This document shows positions 14,013 to 23,237 of a DNA stretch of 33,391 bases, piece by piece. The first letter of the stretch is position 1. Each line of letters begins with the position of its first letter. Origin of the DNA: Candidatus Aveggerthella stercoripullorum. Its GTDB lineage: Bacteria; Actinomycetota; Coriobacteriia; Coriobacteriales; Eggerthellaceae. The notes below the pieces were generated by a model, which was given only the letters and a program-made list of their open reading frames with translations, had not been told where the DNA came from and made no database searches. Location: contig DVGB01000098.1 of the NCBI GenBank assembly GCA_018712955.1, forward strand, positions 1 to 33,391. The letters are read 5' to 3'. The position numbers and the translations under genes were made by a program.

Positions 14013-14297
14013 CTACGTCGCGATCGTAGCGATTGACTCCCTGCCGCAGTTGTTGCACGTGACATAGAGCTTGTTGATGTCGTACCAGCCTGAAACGGTC
14101 CAGTCGGCACCGCCGCACGCGCCGCACACGAGGTAGATGTACTTATCGCCCCACCAGTGATTCTCCTGCTTCGTGTAGATCTTGACGCCGCCGCTTGTTG
14201 CTTCGAGCTCTTCGTCAGAAAGCTCTTGGATGCCGTTCGGATCGAGCGGCTCGCCGTCGATGAGCAGCCCATTCTCGCCTTGGGAGATCTTCGCCAT
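14013..14297 (-). CDS. RiPP/bacteriocin-like precursor peptide, double-glycine leader with four-cysteine core
   Basis: A 94-residue small protein. The leader (1-37) starts MAKISQGENGLLIDGEPLD and ends ELSDEELEATSGG. The 57-residue core starts VKIYTKQENHWWGDKYIYLV and holds two CxxC pairs, CGAC and CNNC, about 25 residues apart, with many aromatic residues. The cysteine pattern would suit a zinc-ribbon-like fold or disulphides; there is no Ser/Thr-Cys spacing that clearly predicts a lanthipeptide. It is upstream of the precursor at 13714-13920 in the same direction (92-base gap), so they are likely co-transcribed. AGAGG lies about 5 bases before the ATG. I know the leader type, not this family. 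Confidence 0.7.
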   Translation of the reverse strand: MAKISQGENGLLIDGEPLDPNGIQELSDEELEATSGGVKIYTKQENHWWGDKYIYLVCGACGGADWTVSGWYDINKLYVTCNNCGRESIATIAT

Positions 14298-14593
14298 GAG
14301 GGCCTCTTTTTTTCTTCGGCCTTTTCCTCCACGCCGGTTCGCTGCCGCTTCGGAGGAAGAGCACCTTTCCTGTTAACCAAATGGTAGCAAGCCTCCAAAC
14401 CTCCGGATATAAGAACTGCACGAATGCAGTCTATACAGATCGAATGCATCGTTCAGGCATGCCGCACGCACGCGCGACCCCGACGCACAACCGCATGGTG
14501 AGCTTGCGTGCAAAGACAGGGCGTTACCGCCGCGAAACCGACGCATGCCAAGATGGAAGAAGAGCGAGAACGGCACACGAAGGAGGCACGCGC
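14298..14593. other. Divergent intergenic region, precursor peptides / asnB
   Basis: A 296-base non-coding gap feeding two divergent units. A small perfect hairpin CTGCA-CGAA-TGCAG lies near 14417-14430. A TTATAT at about 14408-14413 (minus strand) could be the -10 box of the precursor genes. Nothing resembling a T-box or a known riboswitch was seen before asnB. Confidence 0.35.
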
Positions 14594-16587
14594 ATGTGCG
14601 GCATCTGCGGGTTTACCGGCGCGACGGAAAACACCGAGAACGAGCGCACCCTCGAAGCGATGTGCGCCGTCATGGCGCACCGCGGCCCAGACGGCGAGGG
14701 ACGCTACCTGGACGACGGCATCGCGCTCGGGCATCGGCGGCTTTCGCTCATCGACCTCGAGGGCGGCTTCCAACCGATGGTGCGAGCGACGGGAGAGCGC
14801 GCCGCCCGCGTGACGTCCCCGGCACGCGATGCGAACGGAACCCCGCGCGAGAGCGCGGAGGGCATGGCAGCGAAGGGCGATTTCGCCATCGTGTTCAACG
14901 GTGAGATTTACAACTACCGAGAGCTGCGCGCCGAGCTTTCCGCAGACGGCTGGGCGTTCGAGACGAGCTCCGATACCGAAGTGCTGCTCACCGGTTACCT
15001 CGCCTGGGGAGAGGGCGTGCTCGACCGCCTGCGGGGCATGTTCGCATTCGCCATCTGGAACCGCGCCGAGCGCGAGCTCTTCTGCGCGCGCGACCCCTTC
15101 GGCATCAAGCCGTTCTACTACACGGTCGTGCAAAGCGCGCACGGTGCGCAGGTCGTCTTCGCCTCCGAGATCAAATGCATCCTCGAACACCCCGCCTATA
15201 GCCGCGAGCTCAACGAAGAGGCGCTTGAGCAGTACCTTATGTTCCAGTTCTCCGCACTGCCGGAGACATTCTTCAAGAGAGTCTTCAAACTCGCCCCTGC
15301 CCACTGCATGAAGGTGCGCGCGGATGGGTCCATAGAAGAACGCCGCTATTGGTGCCCCTCCTACCGTCCTCATGAAAGCCGACCGCTCGCCGACACGGCG
15401 GATGCCATCGACGCCGCCGTGCGCGACTCGGTGCATTACCACAACGTCGCCGACGTGGAGGTCGGGTCGTTTCTTTCAAGCGGCATCGACTCGAGCTACC
15501 TCGCGGCATGCCTCGCGAACGAGAACCCTGCCATCCACACGTTCACCGTCGGGTTCGCTGAATACGAGGGCGAGCGCGACGAGGTGTCGTGGGCGCGCGA
15601 GCTCGCCGATTCGCTCGGCATCGCGAACGCAAGCATGCACATCTCCGAAGAGGAGTACTGGGACGTGCTGCCGACAGTGCAGTGGCATATGGACGAGCCC
15701 TCTGCCGACCCGAGCGCTGTGGCGCTTTACTTCGTCGACATGATCGCCGCGCGCGAAGTGAAGGCAGTGCTTTCCGGAGAGGGCGCCGACGAGCTGTTCG
15801 GCGGCTACCGCATCTACCAGACGCCGCTTGCGAACGCGAAGGTGGACTGGGCGCCAAAGGGCCTGCTTCGTAGTGCATCGCACGTCATGCGGCGCGCGGG
15901 CGTACGCGGCGCAAACTACCTCGAACGGGCAAGCGAGCGCGTCGAAGACTGGTATTACACTAACGCCAACGGCGCTGCGTTCACGTACGAGGAGGCGAAA
16001 CGGCTGCTCAAGCGCATGCCGACCGCTCGCACGCCGCAGGAAATCGTTGCGGGCGCGTACGCTGAGGCGCGCGATTTGGGCCTTGACGACACGGGCTGCA
16101 TGCAGCACGTCGACCTCGCATTCTGGCTCGTGGGCGACATCCTGCTCAAGACAGACAAGATGGCGATGGCCCACTCGCTCGAAAGCCGCGTGCCGTTCCT
16201 CGACCGACGCGTCTTCGAAATCGCCGCCACGGTGACAACCCCGCAGAAGGTGAGCGACCACCAGACGAAGATTGCCCTGCGCCAAGCTTCAGAGCGCACG
16301 ATTCCGCACGATTGGGCGCAGAAGGAGAAGCTCGGGTTCCCCGTCCCCTTGGCCAGCTGGCTGCGAGAGGACCGGTATTACGAGACGATGCGAGAGCTGT
16401 TCGCAAGCCAGAGGCAGGCCGCTTCTTCAACATCGAGGAACTGTTCCGCCTGCTCGAAGAGCACCGTGCCGGCGCCGATCGCTCTCGCAAGATATGGATC
16501 GTTGCAATGTTCCTTCTGTGGTACCGCATCTACTTCGTCAACCGCAAAAGGCCTCGCAGCACGCACGCTGGCGCACCGAACGCGTAA
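14594..16587 (+). CDS. asnB: Asparagine synthetase (glutamine-hydrolysing), frameshifted near 3' end
   Basis: Converts aspartate, glutamine and ATP to asparagine. MCGICGFTG at the N-terminus supplies the nucleophile Cys2 of the class II glutaminase; FNGEIYNYREL and HRGPDG are intact. The synthetase part has SSGIDSSYLA (PP-loop), LSGEGADELFGGY and DKMAMAHSLESRVPFLD. About 28 extra Ala/Arg/Thr-rich residues sit between QPM and IVFNG (residues about 63-98), unlike usual AsnB. After about residue 603 (ELFAS, 16401-16409) the frame is broken: a shift restores PEAGRFFNIEELFRLLEEHR and KIWIVAMFLLWYRIYF, the normal C-terminus, ending at 16587. Without a shift the frame runs to 16630 with an unrelated tail. 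One lost C in AGCCCA would explain it. Start chosen for GGAGG upstream. Confidence 0.85.
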
Positions 16588-16624
16588 TGCGCGCCTCCCA
16601 CTCGCCTGCACCCTACCCCGCTCG

Positions 16625-16662
16625 CAATAAGAGCCTCCGCTCGCAAGCGGAGGCTCTTATTG
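16625..16662. terminator. Bidirectional terminator between asnB and dapL
   Basis: A perfect 17-bp stem: CAATAAGAGCCTCCGCT at 16625-16641 pairs with 16646-16662 around the loop CGCA. The AATAAG ends give A/T-rich flanks on both strands, so it can stop transcription of both convergent genes. Confidence 0.88.
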
Positions 16663-16700
16663 TGCCTTCCCACGGGAGAAAGCTCTCTGCGACGCCTTTG

Positions 16701-17861
16701 CTACTGCCGAAGCTGCTCGATACGCCGCACCGCCTCGAGCAGCTTGTCATCCGGCGTCGTGAGCGAGATGCGGATGAAACCCTCGCCATCCGGCCCATAG
16801 CCGTTGCCCGGCGTCACCACGACGTGCGCTTCCTCAAGGAGCTTCGTCGCGAACGACTCCGACGTCTCGCCCTCGGGCACCTTCGCCCACACGTAGATGG
16901 TCGCCTTGGGCGCATTGCACTCCATGCCGATGCCGCGCAGCGCCCCCACGATCTCATCGCGACGGCGCTCGTAGATGCAGCGCATCTCCTCCACGCAGTC
17001 CTGCGGGCCCGAAAGGGCGGCAATGGCCGCTTCCTGCACGGCGGTGAACTGGCCGGAATCGAGGTTGTTCTTCACCGTGCCGAGCGCCTGCACGGCAGTT
17101 TCGTTCCCGCACGCCCAGCCGATGCGCCAGCCCGTCATGTTGTAAGGCTTCGAGAGGCTGAAAAACTCAATGCACACGTCCTTGGCACCTGGTCGCTCGA
17201 GGATGGAGGGCGCATGGTACCCGTCGAAGCAGATGTCCCAGTAGGCGTTGTCGTGCGCGAGCAGCAGGCCATGCTCGCGGCAGAACGCAATGGCGCGGTC
17301 GAAGTATTCCTCAGTGGCCACGGCGCCCGTCGGATTGTTCGGGTAGCCGATGAACATAATCTTCGCCTTCGCAAGCACGTCCGCAGGGACGTTCGAGAAG
17401 TCCGCCAGAAAACCGTTTTCCTCCTTCATGGGCATGAAGTACGCGTTCGCGCTCATGAGCGTTGCGCCGCCCGCATAGACCGGGTAGCCGATTGACGGCG
17501 CAAGCACGTATTCGCCCGGGTTGACAAACGCGGTAACAAGGTGAGCAATGCCCTCCTTGCTTCCGATGAGGGCCAGCACCTCGTGCTCGGGATCGACGCT
17601 CACGCCGAAGCGGCGGCTCATGTAGTCAGCACACGCGCGGCGAAACTCGGGCGACCCAGCGTAATCGGGATAGCGATGATTCTTCGGGTCGCGGATAGCG
17701 CGCGCCATGGCGTCTACGACATGCTCCGGCGTCGGCATGTCGGGATCGCCGATGCCGAGCGAGATGACGTCGGCGCCAGTGGCCTCGATAGCGGCGCGCT
17801 TCGCATCAATGCGCGCAAAGAGGTACGGGGGCAGGTTGTCAAGGCAGCGTGAGGTTCTCAC
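16701..17861 (-). CDS. dapL: LL-diaminopimelate aminotransferase
   Basis: A 386-residue PLP enzyme that makes LL-diaminopimelate from tetrahydrodipicolinate with glutamate as amino donor, the one-step route to lysine and peptidoglycan precursors. Fold type I landmarks: YPNNPTGA (173-180), DNAYWDI (from D204) and SLSKPYNMTGWRIGW, where K238 binds PLP. The N-terminus (LPPYLFARIDAKRAA and SLGIGDPDMPTP) is typical of the DapL subfamily. A GTG start at 17859-17861 follows AAAGGAC. It lies 29 bases downstream of dapF, making the lysine pair an operon. Convergent with asnB. Confidence 0.93.
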   Translation of the reverse strand: MRTSRCLDNLPPYLFARIDAKRAAIEATGADVISLGIGDPDMPTPEHVVDAMARAIRDPKNHRYPDYAGSPEFRRACADYMSRRFGVSVDPEHEVLALIGSKEGIAHLVTAFVNPGEYVLAPSIGYPVYAGGATLMSANAYFMPMKEENGFLADFSNVPADVLAKAKIMFIGYPNNPTGAVATEEYFDRAIAFCREHGLLLAHDNAYWDICFDGYHAPSILERPGAKDVCIEFFSLSKPYNMTGWRIGWACGNETAVQALGTVKNNLDSGQFTAVQEAAIAALSGPQDCVEEMRCIYERRRDEIVGALRGIGMECNAPKATIYVWAKVPEGETSESFATKLLEEAHVVVTPGNGYGPDGEGFIRISLTTPDDKLLEAVRRIEQLRQ

Positions 17862-17890
17862 GAATATCGTCCTTTCTTTCTTCTCGTGCT

Positions 17891-18820
17891 TCAGGGCACG
17901 TCGACCGTGCCGCGAAACGCCTCAGCAGCAGGGCCGGTCATGAACACATGTCCGCTATCCGACCAGCGGATATGCAACGTTCCTCCCAGAAGCGCCACGT
18001 CCGTCTCGCGAGGGGCGCGGTCCGTGAGCGCGCCTGCGACGGCGGTTGCGCACGCCCCCGTGCCGCATGCGAGCGTCTCGCCGCACCCGCGCTCGAACAC
18101 GCGCATGTCGATGCGCCTCCCGTCTGGGGATACGACAGCGAACTCGACGTTCGTCTTTTCCGGCCAGAGCGCGTTCGACTCGAAGAACGCTCCTACGCGG
18201 GCGAGGTCAAGCGTTGCAAGCCGTCTGCCATCGGCGTTCAGGAACAAGTCGCCAGGCAACGCCGAGAAATCGTCAATGAAGCACACGGCGTGGGGGTTTC
18301 CCATGGAAACGCACGTGAAGCGGAACGCGCCCCAGGGAGAGTCGGCAAGCGCCTCGCGCACGAAAGGATTGCCCCCGTCCGTGCGCGCATTTGCTTCGAG
18401 CCTCGTGGGCACGAGGCTCGGGTCGATGATGGGAGCGCCCATGTCGACCGTCGCGCTTGTCATGCAGCCTGCTTCATCGATCTCGAAGCCAATCTCTCGC
18501 GGGCCTGCAAGCGTCTGCGCGCACAGGCTGTGTGCCGCCGGATCCACATTGCGCCGATCGACGAGGTACTTCGCGAAACAGCGCACGCCGTTGCCGCACA
18601 TCTGCGCGAGCGTGCCGTCCGCATTGATGTAGTGCATGCGCGCATCACAGGACGCGTCGTCCGCCGGCTTTACGACGATGACGCCGTCCGCCCCGATTCC
18701 GAAGTGCCGATCGCACAGGCGCTCCACCTGCTCGGCAGAAAGATCGAGCTCGTCACCGAGGTCTTCAATGAACACGAAGTCGTTGCCAAGCCCGTGCATC
18801 TTGACGAATTCGATTTTCAT
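17891..18820 (-). CDS. dapF: Diaminopimelate epimerase
   Basis: Converts LL- to meso-diaminopimelate without a cofactor; 309 residues. The two catalytic cysteines are visible: C75 in AQMCGNGVR and C252 in GETLACGTGACA. KMHGLGNDFVFIE at the N-terminus and SMGNPHAVCF are family marks. The N-terminal half contains a slightly longer loop (SCDARMHYINADGTLA) within normal range. The ATG at 18818-18820 follows AAAGGACG. It is preceded by glnN with a GC hairpin between them, so it may have its own promoter or be reached by read-through. It acts just after DapL. Confidence 0.94.
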   Translation of the reverse strand: MKIEFVKMHGLGNDFVFIEDLGDELDLSAEQVERLCDRHFGIGADGVIVVKPADDASCDARMHYINADGTLAQMCGNGVRCFAKYLVDRRNVDPAAHSLCAQTLAGPREIGFEIDEAGCMTSATVDMGAPIIDPSLVPTRLEANARTDGGNPFVREALADSPWGAFRFTCVSMGNPHAVCFIDDFSALPGDLFLNADGRRLATLDLARVGAFFESNALWPEKTNVEFAVVSPDGRRIDMRVFERGCGETLACGTGACATAVAGALTDRAPRETDVALLGGTLHIRWSDSGHVFMTGPAAEAFRGTVDVP

Positions 18821-18890
18821 CAGCGTCCTTTCGATTGTTTTCTTGACAGCGGCAAAGCCGCATTCCCGGCAAAACCTGAACGCGGCGATC

Positions 18891-18918
18891 GTTCCGCCCG
18901 CCAGCAGACGGGCGGAAC
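18891..18918 (-). terminator. GC-rich hairpin between glnN and dapF
   Basis: GTTCCGCCCG (18891-18900) and CGGGCGGAAC (18909-18918) form a perfect 10-bp stem with an 8-base loop, starting right after the glnN stop. There is no T-run, so it may be a weak terminator or an mRNA-stabilising hairpin. A second small hairpin, GCGGC-AAA-GCCGC, lies at 18849-18861. Confidence 0.5.
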
Positions 18919-18921
18919 CCC

Positions 18922-21012
18922 TTACACGTAGAACAGCATGTTGTTGTACGAAGGCACCGGCCACCGGTCGCGTCCGACGATGCCTTCCACGGCGTCCACC
19001 TCGGCACGCAAGCGTTCCATGGCAGGAAGGAGCACGTGGGCGTTGTGGTTCGCGCGTTCTTGCTGGTCCTCGATGGCGCAGGCTTCGTCCATGCGCGCTT
19101 CCATGGCCGAAAGCGCTAGGTCGATGCGGTCTATGCCTTCAAGCAGCGCGTCCAGCAGGCTCTGTTGCTGGCGTACCTTGCCCGACGGCGAGGCCGCCTT
19201 GAACGCTTGCAGCCCCTCCGCGGTCTCGCGGGCGAACGCGTTGATGGCCGGAAGGTACGTGCGGTGCGCCATGCGCTGCATGACGCGTGCCTCGATGTTC
19301 ACGAGCTTGTTGTACTTTTCAAGCTTCACTTCGTAACGGCTGCACACCTCAGGCTCGCTCATGACCCCCATGGTCTCGAACAGCGTGATGCTCTCCAGGG
19401 CCACGTAGCACGGCAGCGCGTCAGCGGTGGTGCGGTTGTTCGCCAGGCCGCGGCGCGCGGCCTCCGCTTCCCATTCCTCGGAGTAGCCGTTGCCGTTAAA
19501 GACGATGCGCTGGTGTGCCTTCAGACTCTGCTTGATGTAGGAAAGCGCGGCAGCCTCGAACTCCTCGCCCGTTGCGCCTTCCAGCGCGTCGGCGAAGTCT
19601 TTGAACCCTTTCGCGACCGCGGTGTTGAGCACCATGTTGCAGTCCGCGGGGTTCACGTGGGAGCCGGGCATACGGAACTCGAACTTGTTCCCGGTGAAGG
19701 CGAAGGGGCTCGTGCGGTTGCGATCTGTGTTGTCGACAAGGAAGCTCGGCAGCTCGTCGACGCCCAGGTCCATGGACACCTTTTCAGCGCTCGTGTACTC
19801 GTCGCCAGCGATGAGCGCGTCCACGATGGAGCCCAGCTCGTCGCCGAGGAAGACGGACACGATGGCCGGCGGCGCTTCGTTCGCGCCGAGACGATGGTCG
19901 TTGCCCGCCGAGGCGGCTGACATGCGCAGGAGCTCCTGGCAGTCGTCAACCGCCGCGATGATGCACGTGAGGATCACGAGGAACCGCAGGTTCTCCATAG
20001 GGCTCTCGCCTGGATCGAGCAGGTTTTTGCCGTCCGCGGACAGGGACCAGTTGTTGTGCTTGCCGGAGCCGTTGATGCCTTCGAACGGCTTTTCGCGCAG
20101 CAGACACACCAGGCCGTGATGGCTGGCAAGAAGTCGCATCATCTCCATGGTGAGCAGGTTCTCGTCAACAGCGCGGTTCGCGTTCGTGAAGATGGGAGCC
20201 AGCTCGTGCTGGGCGGGCGCCACCTCGTTGTGCTTCGTCTTGGCGGAGACGCCGAGCTTCCACAGCTCCTCGTCGAGCTCCTTCATGAACTCGTTCACCG
20301 TGGGGCGGATGGCGCCGAAGTAGTGCTCTTCCAGCTCCTGGCCCTTGCACGGTGGCGCGCCGAAGAGCGTGCGACCCGTGAGCACCAAGTCCTCGCGGCG
20401 CGCGTAGTCGTCCTCCGGGATCAGGAAAAACTCCTGCTCATTGCCGACGGTGGTCATCACGCGCTGGGGCGTTTCGCCAAACAGGGAAAGCACGCGTTTC
20501 GCCTGCTCGTCAATGGCGTGCATGGAGCGCAGAAGCGGGGTCTTCTTGTCGAGGGCCTCGCCCGTGTAGCTGCAGAACGCCGTGGGTATGCAGAGCACTT
20601 CGTCCTTCACGAAGGCGTAGCTCGTCGGGTCCCATGCGGTGTAGCCACGCGCCTCGAAGGTGGAGCGCAAGCCGCCATTCGGGAAGCTCGACGCGTCGGG
20701 CTCGCCCTGGATGAGCTCCTTGCCCGAGAAGCTCATGATGGCGCGACCGTCGCCCGTGAGCTCCAAGAAGGCGTCGTGCTTTTCCGAAGTGACGCACGAC
20801 AACGGCTGGAACCAGTGCGCAAAGTGTGTGGCTCCGCGCTCGATAGCCCATTCTTTCATGGCATGGGCAACGACGTTGGCGACTTCAAGGTCGAGCGGCT
20901 GTCCTTTCTCTATGGTCTTGAGCAGGCTTTTGTAGGTCGCCTTCGGCAAACGCTCCTGCATGGTGTGCTCGTCGAACACCATCGATCCGTAGATTCCTGA
21001 AATGTCGGTCAT
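18922..21012 (-). CDS. glnN: Glutamine synthetase type III
   Basis: ATP-dependent synthesis of glutamine from glutamate and ammonia; 696 residues, the usual size of GSIII. Characteristic stretches: FAHWFQPLS, NEQEFFLIPEDDY, KTKHNEVAPAQHELAPIF, EKPFEGINGSGKHNNWSL (ATP/metal site), NRTSPFAFTGNKFEFRMPGS and the C-terminal PSYNNMLFYV. The second ATG (21010-21012) is preferred because GCGAGGA lies 6 bases before it; it directly abuts the first ATG at 21018. It follows the GXGXG gene with a 120-base gap containing a hairpin at 21053-21074. Together with the upstream genes it forms a GS-GOGAT module. Confidence 0.94.
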   Translation of the reverse strand: MTDISGIYGSMVFDEHTMQERLPKATYKSLLKTIEKGQPLDLEVANVVAHAMKEWAIERGATHFAHWFQPLSCVTSEKHDAFLELTGDGRAIMSFSGKELIQGEPDASSFPNGGLRSTFEARGYTAWDPTSYAFVKDEVLCIPTAFCSYTGEALDKKTPLLRSMHAIDEQAKRVLSLFGETPQRVMTTVGNEQEFFLIPEDDYARREDLVLTGRTLFGAPPCKGQELEEHYFGAIRPTVNEFMKELDEELWKLGVSAKTKHNEVAPAQHELAPIFTNANRAVDENLLTMEMMRLLASHHGLVCLLREKPFEGINGSGKHNNWSLSADGKNLLDPGESPMENLRFLVILTCIIAAVDDCQELLRMSAASAGNDHRLGANEAPPAIVSVFLGDELGSIVDALIAGDEYTSAEKVSMDLGVDELPSFLVDNTDRNRTSPFAFTGNKFEFRMPGSHVNPADCNMVLNTAVAKGFKDFADALEGATGEEFEAAALSYIKQSLKAHQRIVFNGNGYSEEWEAEAARRGLANNRTTADALPCYVALESITLFETMGVMSEPEVCSRYEVKLEKYNKLVNIEARVMQRMAHRTYLPAINAFARETAEGLQAFKAASPSGKVRQQQSLLDALLEGIDRIDLALSAMEARMDEACAIEDQQERANHNAHVLLPAMERLRAEVDAVEGIVGRDRWPVPSYNNMLFYV

Positions 21013-21052
21013 GGCCATTCCTCGCTTTCTGTCCGCGCTGGACGTACGTAGC

Positions 21053-21074
21053 GACCGCGCCCGTTCGCGCGGTC
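21053..21074 (-). other. Intercistronic hairpin upstream of glnN
   Basis: GACCGCGC (21053-21060) pairs with GCGCGGTC (21067-21074) around six bases. It has no T-run, so it is probably an mRNA processing or attenuation structure between the GXGXG gene and glnN. Function not shown. Confidence 0.35.
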
Positions 21075-21132
21075 TTGCGCGTGGTGTTCCGCTCCCGCCG
21101 CCCGCGCACGGGGCGGCGCGGCGGTATTTCGG

Positions 21133-21879
21133 CTAGTTGGCGTACATGCTGGCGTACGGCCTGGACGAAGCAGGGCGCAGGCGCCAGAAGCCTTCTCCTG
21201 TCGTGTCGATCGGCTCGGGCAGCTCGTCCGCGAAATAGCCGGCGTACTCTCGAAGCACTTCCGAAAGAAACGCCCGGTCTTCCTCGGCGACAGGCTCCTG
21301 CACGAGGCCTTCGTGCACGTCCGCCTCCTCAAGGCGATGACGCAGGTAGACCACGCCGCCGTGCATGCCGCTGGCAAGGTACTCGCCCGCACGCCCCAGC
21401 AGCACGATGACGCCTCCTGCAAGGTACTCGCCCAGGAAGCTGCCCGCGTCCCCGCCGATAACGAGCACCGGGCAGCGTTCGCCGCACTGTTTCATGTGGA
21501 TGCCGGCACGCCACCCGCAGCTATCGCGCACGAAGATGCGCCCGCCGCGCATGCCGTAGCCAAGCGCATCGCCGCAGCGGCCATGGATGACCACGCACCC
21601 CTGGTTCATGGTGTTGCCCACCTGGTCCTGGGCGTTGCCGAACACTTCGACGAACCCGCCGTCCATGTAGCAGGCAAGGTCGTTGCCGGGAACGCCGTGA
21701 ATCTCGAGCCGCTTGCCCTCAGGCATCGCGCAGCCGAGGTAGCGCTGGGCGAACACGCGCTCGATGACCACCGTGTCCGCGTCGGCAAACGCCGCGCGCA
21801 CCGCTTCGTTCGCCTCGGCGAAATGCTTGGTCTCGAGCACCACGCGCTCCACGGCACCGTTGTGCGTCTCCTCGCTCAT
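21133..21879 (-). CDS. Glutamate synthase GXGXG-domain subunit
   Basis: A 248-residue stand-alone version of the GXGXG beta-helix that forms the C-terminal domain of large glutamate synthase. The repeated pattern is clear: GVPGNDLACYMDGGFVEVFG, GNTMNQGCVVIHGRCGDALG, YGMRGGRIFVRDSCGWRAG and GEYLAGGVIVLLGRAGEYLA. The domain is structural and helps shape the ammonia tunnel between the glutaminase and FMN sites. It overlaps the preceding FAD gene stop by 3 bases (ATGA), so translation is coupled. Similar domains occur in formylmethanofuran dehydrogenase, but the neighbours settle the role. Confidence 0.86.
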   Translation of the reverse strand: MSEETHNGAVERVVLETKHFAEANEAVRAAFADADTVVIERVFAQRYLGCAMPEGKRLEIHGVPGNDLACYMDGGFVEVFGNAQDQVGNTMNQGCVVIHGRCGDALGYGMRGGRIFVRDSCGWRAGIHMKQCGERCPVLVIGGDAGSFLGEYLAGGVIVLLGRAGEYLASGMHGGVVYLRHRLEEADVHEGLVQEPVAEEDRAFLSEVLREYAGYFADELPEPIDTTGEGFWRLRPASSRPYASMYAN

Positions 21880-23237
21880 CGCGTCTCCTTCCATCCGCGA
21901 TCGTCCAAACACGACGGGTAGAACGCATGCAGGCGCTTCCACCGATCGTCGCGAGAAAAATCGAGGTTCTCGAGCGGCATATCAAGAAACGCCTCTTCAG
22001 GAAACGCCGAGAGCTCCGTCTTATCTTTGATCAGCGCCGTGTACACGCCGGCGTTGTCGGGCCTGTTGAGCAGGATGTAGCCGCACAGGCGCCCGTCCTT
22101 CATGACGAACTTCACGTACGAATCCCTCTCTTGGCGCGCGAGCGTCTCATAGCCCGCTCCCTCGGGAGGGTTGATAACGCCCGCGGTCAGAAGCGAGGTC
22201 TCGAAGAAGTCGACCGCGTTCACGGCGAATGCGCCGTCGAACGGCTCGGCATCGGGGGCGCCTGCCATGTAACGGCCCGCGCACGCCCCCTGCTCCACCG
22301 CGTTCGGCCACAGCGCAAGCGGGCGCTCGTCGCCAGTGAGCACGTCGGTCACCTGCACGAGGTCGCCCGCGGCGTACACGTCAGGCAGGCTCGTCTGGAG
22401 ATCGGGACCGCACACAAGGCCGCGTCCCTGCTGCGCGCCTGCATCGACCGCAAGCTTGGAGTTCGGACGCGCGCCGACCGCGGCAACGATAAAATCGCAA
22501 GGTGTGCGCTCTCCGTTCGTGAGGATGACCGACGTTGCGCGCCGACCGTCCCCGCAGGCCTCCTGGACGGACAGGCCTGGTCGGCACATGATGCCGTGGC
22601 GATCGAGCAAGCGCTGGAGCAGCTCCGACCCCTGCGCGTCGAGCGCGGCGGGCAGGATGCGGTCTGCCAGCTCGAAGACGCAGACTTCGTCCACGTAGCC
22701 GGCGATGGCCTCGGCGGCCTTAAGGCCGATCATGCCCGACCCGATGACAACGGCGCGAGCGGAGCGGCCTTCGGCGTCCGCTTCTTGGCGCGCACGACGC
22801 GCGTCTTCCCAGACTCCCTCGGCATCATCGAGCGTAAAGAACGTGTGCACGTTCTCGCGCCCATCCAAGCCCTTGATCGGCGGCGTAAAGGGGATGCTCC
22901 CCGTGGCCAAGAGACATTTTCCGTACGTCACAACGCTGCCGTCAGCAAGCGTTGCCGTGTGCGCCTCCGGATCAAGCGAGACGACCTCGGCATCAGGCCC
23001 AACAAGGCACTCGATCCCAATGCGGTCGTAAAACCCGGAATCTTTCCAGCCCAGCCGCTCGCGCGTGGTCTTCCCTGCAATGAGATACGAGATGAGCGGG
23101 CGCCCGTACACCGCGTACGGCTCGCGGCCGACGATGAGCACACTGCCCTGCGCGTCGTTCGCGCGAATCTGCTCGGCTGCCGTGACGCCTGCGGCTGAGT
23201 TCCCTATGACGAGGTAGTCGACGATGCGTTCACTCAT
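21876..23237 (-). CDS. NAD(P)H/FAD oxidoreductase subunit of glutamate synthase
   Basis: A 453-residue flavoprotein with two Rossmann folds. The FAD site is YLVIGNSAAGVTAAEQIR (variant G-x-S-x-A-G), the NAD(P)H site is AVVIGSGMIGLKAAEAI (about 170-186), and the second FAD contact is VYAAGDLVQV. It belongs to the nitrite-reductase/ferredoxin-reductase-like family. In the operon it would pass electrons from NAD(P)H to the Fe-S subunits. The start at 23235-23237 has GGGAGG 5 bases before it and lies inside the end of the ferredoxin gene (8-base overlap). A longer frame to 23273 was rejected. Exact electron donor unknown. Confidence 0.82.
   Translation of the reverse strand: MSERIVDYLVIGNSAAGVTAAEQIRANDAQGSVLIVGREPYAVYGRPLISYLIAGKTTRERLGWKDSGFYDRIGIECLVGPDAEVVSLDPEAHTATLADGSVVTYGKCLLATGSIPFTPPIKGLDGRENVHTFFTLDDAEGVWEDARRARQEADAEGRSARAVVIGSGMIGLKAAEAIAGYVDEVCVFELADRILPAALDAQGSELLQRLLDRHGIMCRPGLSVQEACGDGRRATSVILTNGERTPCDFIVAAVGARPNSKLAVDAGAQQGRGLVCGPDLQTSLPDVYAAGDLVQVTDVLTGDERPLALWPNAVEQGACAGRYMAGAPDAEPFDGAFAVNAVDFFETSLLTAGVINPPEGAGYETLARQERDSYVKFVMKDGRLCGYILLNRPDNAGVYTALIKDKTELSAFPEEAFLDMPLENLDFSRDDRWKRLHAFYPSCLDDRGWKETR

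Noticed and set aside
14298-14593. T-box or riboswitch upstream of asnB
   Set aside because: No T-box sequence or conserved aptamer was found by eye; only a 5-bp hairpin.
14594-16587. Lasso-peptide cyclase next to precursor peptides
   Set aside because: The protein has an intact MCGICG glutaminase domain typical of AsnB, no B1/B2 partner genes exist, and it is divergent from the precursors.
16272-17495. 407-codon plus-strand frame
   Set aside because: Antisense to dapL; composition typical of shadow frames and no recognisable motif.
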